Shown here piece after piece: positions 9,101 through 15,600 of a stretch of 19,743 bases of DNA; position 1 is the stretch's first letter; each line of letters starts with the position of its first letter. Below the pieces are notes generated by a model. That model was given only the letters and a program-made list of their open reading frames with translations, was not told where the DNA came from and did not search any database. Position numbers and translations under genes: made by a program. The DNA lies in NCBI GenBank assembly GCA_964629765.1, contig CAZVTK010000085.1, forward strand, positions 1-19,743, written 5' to 3'. Origin of the DNA: RCIO01 sp964629765 (GTDB taxonomy: Bacteria; Pseudomonadota; Alphaproteobacteria; Rhizobiales; Rhizobiaceae).

Positions 9101-10599
9101 TCGGCGCCCTGAGCTCCGAGCAGATCGGCGCGTTCAGCGACGAGCAGATCGGGGCGATGACCGCCGCGCAGATCGGCGCCATCAGCGCTGACGACATCGC
9201 GGACTTCTCTGCCGAGGCGATCGCCGCGATCAGCACCAAGGCGATCGGCGGCATGAGCAACGCCGCCGTCGCGGCCCTGACCGAGGACCAGCTCGGGGCG
9301 GTCACGCCCACCCAGATCGCGGCCATGAAGACGACGCAGGTCGCGGCCCTGACCGCCGGTCAGGTCGCCGGCCTCACGGAAGCGCAGGTCGGCGCCTTCA
9401 CCACCACACAGGTCGCGGCGCTCACCACCGAGCAGGTCGGCGCGCTGACCGAAGACCATATCGGAGCGCTGTCGCCGGCCCAGGTCGCGGCGCTGACCGT
9501 CACCCAGGTCGCAGCCCTGACCTCGGAGCAACTCGGCGCGCTGGAAACCGACGAGGTCGCGGCGATGAGCGCGGCCCAGCTCGGCGCCATCGGCGCCGGG
9601 GACATCGCCGACTTCACGCCCGAGGCGATCGGCGCCATCAGCACCAAGGCCATCGGCGGGCTCACCGACGCCGCCGTCGCCGGCCTGTCGGCCGGGCAAC
9701 TCGCCGAGCTTTCGACCGCCCAGGTCGCGGCCCTGAAGGCGACGCAGGTGGCCGCCATGACCACCGAGCAGATCGAGGCCCTGAGCGCCGAGCAGGTCGG
9801 CGCCTTCACGGCCGCGCAGGCTGGCGGGCTGACGACGGATCAGGTCGGCGCCCTGAGCGAGGAGCAGGTCGCCGCGCTGAGCACCAAGGCGGTTGCCGCC
9901 CTGAGCGCCGGCCAGATCGGCGCGCTGAGCTCGACCCAGATCGGCGCCCTGACCACGACGCAGGTCGCCGCCCTGTCGGCGGCGCAGGTCGCGGCGATCG
10001 ACGCCGAGGCGGCCGAGGGGCTGAGCGCCGACCAGATCGGCGCGCTGAGCAGCAAGGGCATTGCCGGCCTGTCCGCCGAGACGGTCGCCGCCCTGACCGA
10101 CGAGCAGCTCGGCGGGATCACCACCGCCCAGATCGTCGGCCTCACCGCCACGCAGATGGCGGCGCTGACCACCGACCAGGTCGGCAAGCTGACCGAGGAG
10201 CAGTTCGGCGCGCTGACGGGCAAGCAGGTGGCCGCGCTCACCGACGAGCAGATCGGCGCGGTGACGGTGGATCAGATCGGCGTCATGAGCGCCGCCCAGA
10301 TCGGCGCCATCACCACCGGCCAGATCGAGGCGATGAGCGCGACACAGATCGAGGCGTTCAGCGAGGCGCAGACCGCGGCCCTCACCGCCGCCCAGATCGC
10401 TGCCATGAGCGAGGAGGACCTCGGGGTCTTCTCGACCGACGATATCGCCGCGATCAGCACCAAGGCCATTGCCGGCCTGTCGGCGGAGGACATCGGTTCG
10501 CTGAGTGGGGATCAGGTGCAGGCGTTCACCACCGCGCAGATCCAGGTGATGAGCGACCCGCAGGTCGCCGCCGTCATCGCCGCCTATCAGGCGATCTGA
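6112..10599 (+). CDS. Giant 186-copy octapeptide-repeat protein of unknown function
   Basis: I do not recognise a function. The product is 1495 residues: seven leading residues, then 186 consecutive octads (residues 8-1495) with consensus L-[ST]-x-x-Q-[IV]-[GA]-A and no register slip to the final residue. Position 1 is Leu, sometimes Met, Phe, Ile or Val; position 2 mostly Ser or Thr; position 5 is Gln in 134 octads; position 6 is aliphatic; position 8 mostly Ala or Gly. I found no Cys or Trp and only two Arg, two His and two Tyr; Asp and Glu are frequent, so the protein should be acidic. No signal peptide, membrane segment, RTX nonapeptide or enzyme motif is visible. ATG 6112 has GAAGG six bases upstream. 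It stands alone between divergent and convergent neighbours with its own terminator. A structural, surface or scaffolding solenoid is my inference; export, perhaps type I, cannot be judged. Confidence 0.93.
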   Translation: MTSIVSSLTVNQIRSMSTATIAALNAEDIQALSTDQVKALSANQIAAMETEDFEAMSDEQLGALSGNTMKGLTVDQLAALDTTKMEAFSKAQIAALTASQIGSLSADQIGALDAEQISGLGAAQIASLDAAAIATFTAEEVGAINAKAIGSLSNDAVAALSAEQIGELSAAQIAGLKVTQITAFTDEQVETFSATQIGALTGPQAASLTASQIGSLSEEQVGAFSTKAIAALTASQIGELSSAQLGALTTGQIGAMTATQFAAIAEADIAGLSEEAIGAISTKAIGGISADAIAGLSTDQIGALSPAQLGALKATQVAALTEAQIGALGTTQVAALTAGQIGAMSGEQVAAFSEDQLAALSNKAVAGLTAGQLGELSADQVAAFSTTQVAVLSATQVAGLSGEQVAALTEDQIGALSTKAIVGFTGAQVAELTAGQVGALTTGQIAALKPEQVAALTETQVEALTETQVAALGAKQVAAMTDEQLGALSTDQIGALATKTVAGLTAGQIGVLSAEQTGAFTTGQMAALSAAQVAGFTTEQIEGLSEDQIGALSAKGVAGLTTDQIGALSADQAGALSTGQIAALSSAQIGAVSEAAIAGFSADKIAAISTKAIGGLSTDTIAALSEAQVDALTVGQMAALTTDQVAAFTAEQVEGLSDTQLGALRTNQVVALTEDQIGALSTGQVAALNSKTIAALSLDQIGYLSTDHVSALTNSQVAALTAAQVGALSPEQAGALTETQVGAMSAAQLGALSEAAIAEFSPEAIGAITTKAIAGLANETIAALTGDQVAALTTAQIGAMKPAQVAAFTTGQIESLTDTQVGALSKNQAAALTTDQIGALSAGQVAALSNAAVSGLTAGQVDAMSAEQIEAFTEQQMTAMSATQIAALDGDDITAFTPEEIAAISAKSFSALSTAAIAGLSAEQLAEVTTGQIAAMSATQVAALTTDQVADLTNDQLGALSTKQIVALTADQMGALTTGQIEGLSNAQVAALTATQIGALSSEQIGAFSDEQIGAMTAAQIGAISADDIADFSAEAIAAISTKAIGGMSNAAVAALTEDQLGAVTPTQIAAMKTTQVAALTAGQVAGLTEAQVGAFTTTQVAALTTEQVGALTEDHIGALSPAQVAALTVTQVAALTSEQLGALETDEVAAMSAAQLGAIGAGDIADFTPEAIGAISTKAIGGLTDAAVAGLSAGQLAELSTAQVAALKATQVAAMTTEQIEALSAEQVGAFTAAQAGGLTTDQVGALSEEQVAALSTKAVAALSAGQIGALSSTQIGALTTTQVAALSAAQVAAIDAEAAEGLSADQIGALSSKGIAGLSAETVAALTDEQLGGITTAQIVGLTATQMAALTTDQVGKLTEEQFGALTGKQVAALTDEQIGAVTVDQIGVMSAAQIGAITTGQIEAMSATQIEAFSEAQTAALTAAQIAAMSEEDLGVFSTDDIAAISTKAIAGLSAEDIGSLSGDQVQAFTTAQIQVMSDPQVAAVIAAYQAI
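6133..10596 (+). repeat. 24-bp tandem repeat array, 186 units, with a 408-bp higher-order period
   Basis: Unit k starts at base 6109+24k for k = 1 to 186, and the array fills the gene to its last sense codon. Units are diverged at the DNA level and differ by many synonymous changes, so this is not a fresh slippage expansion. Four-unit cassettes in which the usual CAG (Gln) codon is mostly missing start at units 16, 33, 74, 94, 111, 128, 145, 162 and 179 (bases 6493, 6901, 7885, 8365, 8773, 9181, 9589, 9997, 10405). Six of these in a row are exactly 17 units (408 bp) apart. Confidence 0.95.
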
Positions 10600-10606
10600 C
10601 GAAGTT

Positions 10607-10628
10607 CGGCGCGGCGAAAGCCGCGCCG
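10607..10628 (+). terminator. GC hairpin with GAAA tetraloop after the repeat gene
   Basis: CGGCGCGGC and GCCGCGCCG pair perfectly over 9 bp around a GAAA loop at 10616-10619, eight bases after the stop codon. There is no T-tract, so by itself it is a weak terminator or a 3'-end stabilising structure. Confidence 0.5.
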
Positions 10629-10682
10629 CCGCCACTCGGGGCTGCTTCAGGTATTGCGTATCCGTGCTGCGAGGGGGACAGG

Positions 10683-10714
10683 AGAAAGGCCGCGCGAGCG
10701 GCCTTTCTTCTTTT
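10683..10714 (+). terminator. Rho-independent terminator of the octad-repeat gene
   Basis: AGAAAGGCCGC (10683-10693) and GCGGCCTTTCT (10698-10708) form a perfect 11-bp stem with loop GCGA, followed on the + strand by TCTTTT. The T-run is only on the + strand, so it serves the repeat gene, although convergent hemA ends 38 bases further on and may also use the stem. Confidence 0.88.
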
Positions 10715-10751
10715 CAGCGGGCCCGTTCAGCAGAACCGGGGAAGGATCGGC

Positions 10752-11966
10752 CTACGCCACCGCCCGCGCCAGCGCGCACTGGCTCCACAGCGAGGACAGG
10801 GCGCCGACGAGCCGGTCGATGTCGGCGTCGCTGTGCAGCGGCGTCGGCGTGATGCGCAGCCGCTCGGTCTTGCGCGGCACGGTCGGGTAGTTGATCGGCT
10901 GCACGTAGATGCCGTGCTCGTCGAGCAGGATGTCGCTGATCCACTTGCACTTCGACGCGTCGCCCACCATCACCGGCACGATGTGGCTCTTGTTCGGCAT
11001 GTAAGGGATGCCGATGGCGTCGAGTCGCGCGCGCACCTTCTTCACCGCTGCGCGATGCGCCATGCGCTCGGCGTCCGAGTTCTTGAGGTGGCGGATGGAG
11101 GCGACCGCGCCCGCCGCGACCGCCGGCGGCAATGCCGTGGTGAAGATGAAGCCGCTGGCGAAGGAGCGGATGAAGTCGACCAGCCGGGCGGAGGCGGCGA
11201 TATAGCCGCCGATCACGCCGAACGCCTTGCCCAGCGTGCCCTCGATCACGTCGATGCGGTCCATCAGCCCCTCGCGCTCGGCGATGCCGCCGCCGCGCGG
11301 GCCGTACATGCCGACCGCATGCACCTCGTCCAGATAGGTCAGCGCGCCGTGCTTCCCGGCGACCGCGACGATCTCGGCGATCGGGGCGATGTCGCCGTCC
11401 ATCGAATAGACGCTCTCGAAGGCGACGATCTTCGGGGTCGAGGCCGGGTATTCGGAGAGCAGCCGGTCGAGATCCTTGACGTCGTTGTGCTTCCAGATGC
11501 GCTTCTCGCAGCGCGCATGGCGCACGCCCTCGATCATCGAGGCATGGTTGCCGGCGTCGGAGAAGATCACCACGCCCGGAATGTTGGCGCCCAGCGTCGA
11601 CAGCGACGCCCAGTTGGACACGTAGCCGGAGGTGAAGATGAGCGCCGCTTCCTTGCCGTGCAGGTCGGCCAGCTCGCGCTCGAGGAGGACATGGTGGTGG
11701 TTGGTGCCGGAGATGTTGCGGGTGCCGCCGGCGCCGGCGCCGCATTCGTCGAGCGCGGCGTGCATGGCCGCCAGCACCTTCTCGTTCTGGCCCATGCCCA
11801 GATAGTCGTTGGAGCACCAGACAGTAACGTCGGAAACCTTGTCGCCGAGATAGCGCCTGGCGGCCGGGAACGAGCCCTTGCGGCGCTCCAGCTCGGCGAA
11901 GATGCGATAGCGGCCTTCTTCGTGCAGGCCGTCCAGCTTCGTGGCGAAAAAGGCTTCGAAGTCCAT
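10752..11966 (-). CDS. hemA: 5-aminolevulinate synthase
   Basis: This enzyme condenses glycine and succinyl-CoA to 5-aminolevulinate, CO2 and CoA using PLP, the first step of tetrapyrrole synthesis by the C4 (Shemin) route used by alphaproteobacteria. The 404-residue product, the normal bacterial length, starts with MDFEAFFATKLDGLHEEGRYR and has WCSNDYLGMGQ, GAGAGGTRNISGTNHHHVLLE, the PLP-site segments ESVYSMDGD and YLDEVHAVGMYGPRGGG, and the Schiff-base lysine in EGTLGKAFG at residue 247. The C-terminal YVQPINYPTVPRKTERLRITPTPLH is also characteristic. The best-known rival, 2-amino-3-ketobutyrate CoA ligase, lacks several of these ALAS-specific stretches. It is a single-gene unit with a 272-base upstream region carrying probable regulatory sites and is convergent with the repeat gene. 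Its ribosome binding site is weak (GGGA near the ATG). Confidence 0.97.
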   Translation of the reverse strand: MDFEAFFATKLDGLHEEGRYRIFAELERRKGSFPAARRYLGDKVSDVTVWCSNDYLGMGQNEKVLAAMHAALDECGAGAGGTRNISGTNHHHVLLERELADLHGKEAALIFTSGYVSNWASLSTLGANIPGVVIFSDAGNHASMIEGVRHARCEKRIWKHNDVKDLDRLLSEYPASTPKIVAFESVYSMDGDIAPIAEIVAVAGKHGALTYLDEVHAVGMYGPRGGGIAEREGLMDRIDVIEGTLGKAFGVIGGYIAASARLVDFIRSFASGFIFTTALPPAVAAGAVASIRHLKNSDAERMAHRAAVKKVRARLDAIGIPYMPNKSHIVPVMVGDASKCKWISDILLDEHGIYVQPINYPTVPRKTERLRITPTPLHSDADIDRLVGALSSLWSQCALARAVA

Positions 11967-12002
11967 GATGTCCCGTCTCGCGCCCGCCCGGAGGACGGCA
12001 AC

Positions 12003-12049
12003 TTTAGATCGTTTCCAGTTTTATGCGGGAGGCCGCTCCTTTGCGCAAG
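12003..12049 (-). promoter_or_regulatory. Putative hemA promoter
   Basis: Read on the - strand, TTGCGC (12044-12049, preceded by C to give CTTGCGC) and CATAAA (12020-12025) are separated by 18 bases and resemble the -35 and -10 elements of an alphaproteobacterial housekeeping promoter. The implied transcription start is near 12012, giving a leader of about 45 bases before the hemA ATG at 11966. Directly downstream of the -10 lies an imperfect ICE-like motif (12003-12019). The match is modest and has not been tested. Confidence 0.4.
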
Positions 12050-12125
12050 CTCGCGCCCGCCCGCCCGGGTGCGGCTCATTGACCGGCCCGTGAGCGGACC
12101 ATGCTCCGTCATGAGAGCCGGCGCG

Positions 12126-12139
12126 TTGACCTCGGTCAA
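12126..12139. promoter_or_regulatory. FNR/FixK-type box upstream of hemA
   Basis: TTGAC-CTCG-GTCAA is a perfect palindrome with the half-site and 4-base spacer of FNR/FixK/FnrN sites (consensus TTGAT-N4-ATCAA; the TTGAC/GTCAA variant is accepted by FixK-type proteins). It lies 160 bases before the hemA ATG. Oxygen control of hemA through this regulator family is known in Rhodobacter and Bradyrhizobium. It is about 120 bases from the predicted start site, farther than usual for direct activation, so another promoter may be involved. Confidence 0.5.
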
Positions 12140-12190
12140 ATCAGCGAATGGTGATGATGCGCCGCCGGAACAAACAAAAGGGCACAAACG

Positions 12191-12218
12191 AAAAGCGCGC
12201 CGCAGCGGGCGCGCTTTT
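12191..12218 (-). terminator. Rho-independent terminator of trxA
   Basis: AAAAGCGCGCC (12191-12201) and GGCGCGCTTTT (12208-12218) form a perfect 11-bp stem around GCAGCG. On the - strand the stem ends in TTTT followed by CGTTTG, 20 bases after the trxA stop codon, so it fits as the trxA terminator. The + strand also ends in a run of five T, so it may work in both directions. Confidence 0.85.
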
Positions 12219-12238
12219 TAACTGTCGGGCAGGCGTTA

Positions 12239-12562
12239 TCAGGCGGCGGCGTTGCTGATCCAGGCCGAAAGCGCGGTCTTCGGCGCCGCGCCGACCTTCA
12301 TGTCGGCCACCTGGCCGCCCTTGAAGATCATCAAAGTGGGGATCGAGCGCACGCCGAACTGCGCGGCGAGCTCGGGATTCTCGTCGACGTTGAGCTTGGC
12401 GATCTTCACCTTGCCGCCCATCTCCTTGGAGATTTCCTCCAGCGCCGGCGCGATCATCTTGCACGGGCCGCACCATTCCGCCCAGAAATCGACGACCACA
12501 GGCTCGGCAGCCTCCAGCACGTCGCTCTTGAAGTTGTTGTTGTCGATCTTGACGGTGGCCAT
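12239..12562 (-). CDS. trxA: Thioredoxin 1
   Basis: This 107-residue protein is a single-domain cytoplasmic thioredoxin that reduces protein disulfides and is itself reduced by thioredoxin reductase. The active site WCGPC is at residues 30-34 (VVVDFWAEWCGPCKMIAP), followed by KVKIAKLNVDENPELAAQFGVRSIPTLMIFKGG with the cis-proline next to the active site. Length and all key residues are normal. ATG 12562 has AAGGAG six bases upstream, and the longer open frame that continues upstream only reads through the addA 3' region in the wrong frame. It lies 107 bases after addA on the same strand, an order common in Rhizobiales, so it may be co-transcribed or have its own promoter. A terminator follows. 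Confidence 0.97.
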   Translation of the reverse strand: MATVKIDNNNFKSDVLEAAEPVVVDFWAEWCGPCKMIAPALEEISKEMGGKVKIAKLNVDENPELAAQFGVRSIPTLMIFKGGQVADMKVGAAPKTALSAWISNAAA

Positions 12563-12590
12563 CGCGGGCTCCTTGATCTCGGGAGGGTTG

Positions 12591-12614
12591 GGCCGGGGAT
12601 TCGGCCGGGGATTC
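12591..12614. repeat. 12-bp tandem duplication in the trxA leader
   Basis: GGCCGGGGATTC occurs twice without a gap (12591-12602 and 12603-12614) between addA and trxA, 29 bases before the trxA ATG. It would lie in the leader of any trxA transcript. No function is evident. Confidence 0.7.
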
Positions 12615-12669
12615 GACGGGTCGGACAGGATGTGGGGCCGGCGCGCCCCCCGGTCAAGCGCTGAATCGG

Positions 12670-15600
12670 TCACGGCCCCGCGAGGCCGGCGAGCGCGGCG
12701 TCGAGGGCGGCGGCGTCCAGCGGCACCAGCGCCGGCACGGCCGTGTAGATGAGCGCCGCGCCGACGATCCGGCCGCGATAGATCTCTCTCAGCAACTGCG
12801 CATAGAGCGCGACCTGCGCCACATGCGATTGCGGCGGTGCGCCGGCCGGGGCCGCGCCCGTCTTGAAATCCACGACGGTGACCGCCGTGTCGGTCACGGC
12901 CAGCCGGTCGATCTTGCCGCTGACGGAGCGTTCGCGCCCGCCGACGGCGATCCTGCCGGAAACGCCCACCTCGGCGCGCGAGCCCGGGCCGAACAGGTGC
13001 GCCCAGCCGGGCTCCGACAGGATGCGCTCCACCGAGGCGGCCAGCGCCTCGCGCTCGGCCTCGGGCCAGCTTCCGAAGGCGGCCGCAAGGTAGCGCCGCG
13101 CCGCCGCCGCGCGCTCTTCGGCCGGAAGATCCGGCAGCGCCTGGAGCAGCCTGTGCGCGGCGATGCCGCGCTCGCGCGCCAGCGGCGCGTCGGGCCCGGG
13201 CGAGAGCACCGGCGAGCGCCCGTCGCTTGGCGTCTCGTCCTGCGCCTCCACCGCCAGCCCCGCGCCGGAAGGGCGCAGCGGCGGCGGAACCTCCGGCGGC
13301 GATGGCAGGGGTGCCAGCGCCGGCAAATCCTCCTGCGCCAGCGACTCCGGCATGGCCGCCGCCGGCATGCGCCCGGTGGGTTCGCCGACGCGGAACCGCC
13401 AGCCCGGGACGGGCGCTGCGAGCGACACCGCCTGCGGGGAGGCGGCGATCGCCCGCTCCACCATCGCGTGCCAGCCGTCCGGCGGCGGGCCGTTGCGGCC
13501 GTGGTAGCCGCAAACCACCAGCCGGTCGCGCGCCCGCGTCATGCCGACATAGAGCAGCCGGCGGTACTCGGCCTCGGCCTTGCCGCGCAGCTCGGCCTTC
13601 ACCGCGTCCGCCGCGCGGTTGGACGCCGCCCCGCGCGGCTGCCACAGATAGCCGGCGCCCGGCCACTCGGGCCCCTGCGAGCGGATCGGCAGCAGCGCCG
13701 GCAGGTGGCTGTCGTGAAACGGCCGCGAGCCCGGATCGACGAGGAACACGACCGGCGCCTCCAGCCCCTTGGAGGCGTGCACGGTGAGGATGCGCACCTC
13801 GTCGCGGCCGTGCTCCATCTCGCGCTTCACCTCCGGCGGGGCGCGGTCGAGCGTCGACAGCAGCGCCTCCAGCTCGCCGCCGCCGACATCCTCGGCGGCG
13901 CGGCAGAAGGCGAGGAACTCGTCGATCACGTCGCCCGCTTCCTCGCCCAGCCGGGCGACCAGCCGTGCCCTGAGGCCCGGCCGCTGCGGCGTGCCGGCGA
14001 GCAGCGCGGCATAGAAGTCGAAGGCGGGGCGGAAGGCGGCCGCGTCCTGCCACTCCCGGATCTCGGCGAGCGCGGCCGCCGCCTTCGCATCGTCCCGCGC
14101 CGCCAGCGCCAGCGTGTCGAGCAGGCTCTTGCGCCCGCGTCCGTAAGCCACGGCGAACAGTTCCTCGTCGCTCCAGCCGAACACCGGGCTGCGCAGCAGC
14201 GCGGCGAGCGAGAGGTCGTCCTGCGGCTGCTGTACCAGCCGGCCGATGGCGACGAGGTCCTTGACCGCGATGTGGTCGGTGAGCAGCAGCCGGTCGGCGC
14301 CCGCCACCGGCACGCCGAGATCCTTGAGCGCCCGCGACAGCGCATGCACGAAGGCGTCGCGCTTGCGCACCAGCACCATCACGTCGCCGGGCCGCATGAA
14401 GCGCGGCGTCTCCTCGTCCAGCACCTCGCTGCCGATCCACCGCTTCAGCGTCGCGGCGATGGTGGCGGCGAGCCGCACTGCGGGCGCCGACGCCTCGTCC
14501 ACCGGCTCGGTCCAGTCGTCCGGCTCCGCCACCACCTCGGGCGACAGCGATTGCCACACCTCGACGCAGCCGGCCTCGCCCTCGCGCACGCCGTCGTGGC
14601 GCAGCAGCTCCGGGTCACGCTGGAGCCCGGCGCTGGCGGCGGGGTCGGCGAAGACGAGGTCGACCGCCGCCAGCACGTCGCGGGTCGAGCGGAAGGACTG
14701 CGTCAGCGTCACATGGCTGAACGCCGCCCGCGCCGCCTCCACCCGCGCGGCGAACTCGAAGCGCGTCTCGGCGAAGGCGTGCGGCTCGGCGCCCTGGAAG
14801 GAGTAGATCGACTGCTTCTCGTCGCCGACCGCGAAGATCGTGCGCGCCCGCCCTTCCGCCTCGGCCGCGCCGGCGCCGGAGAAGAACTCGCCCGCCAGCC
14901 CGCGCACCACGGCCCATTGCGTCGGGCTGGTGTCCTGCGCCTCGTCGATCAGGATGTGGTCGATGCCGCGGTCGAGCTTGTAGTGCACCCAGGCGCTCGC
15001 CTCGTCTCGGGTGAGCAGCCAGGCGGTGCGCGCCACGAGGTCGTTGAAGTCGAGGAAGCCGCGCGCGCTCTTCAGCCGCTCGTAGCGGCGGATCAGCCAG
15101 TCGGCGATCACCAGCGCCGAGCGGGTGGCGGCGAGCATGCGCAAGGTCGCCATCCGGTCGGCCGCCGCCATCAGATGCGCCGCCGTTGCCGCGTAGCGTT
15201 CGGCGATGTCCGGCAGCCGTGCCACCAGCGCCTTGGTGAACGCCGTCGGACCGTAGGGCTCGCCGCTGTCCTTGAGAAAACCGTCGATGGCCATCTCCAG
15301 CCGCCGCACCGGGTCGGCCTGCGCGAAGGCGGGTTCTGCTTTTGCAAGAATCCATTTCTGCGCGTTCGCGGCCCCGACCGCCCGCGCCGTCTCGGCGAAC
15401 AGCCTGAAAGCGGGCGGGTCGAAGCCCGGCAGCGGCCATGCCGCGGCCGCGACCGCCGCCTCCGTGTCCGCCGCGTCGAAGCCGAACTCGGCAAACAGCG
15501 GCGCAAAGCCCGCGCTCGCATCGCCGATGGTGTCGACGAAGCCGCGCAGCCCCTCGCGCCGCGCCACGATCTCGCCGAGCAGCGCGTCGAGCCCGCTCTC

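Noticed and set aside
6133..10596. CRISPR array or TAL-like/RTX repeat interpretation of the regular array
   Set aside because: Units are contiguous 24-bp coding repeats without spacers; there is no RTX GGxGxDxUx nonapeptide and no 33-35-residue unit.
6835..10635. A 1266-codon open frame on the - strand opposite the octad-repeat gene
   Set aside because: It is the mirror of a 24-bp periodic, GC-rich array that happens to avoid stops in this frame. The product is rich in Arg, Gly and Asp without recognisable domains, and the + strand frame has a good ribosome binding site, perfect amino-acid register and a terminator.
12239..14557. trxA as the end of a 772-residue fusion protein
   Set aside because: The upstream part of that frame is an out-of-frame reading of addA; the thioredoxin begins at a normal ATG with AAGGAG six bases upstream.
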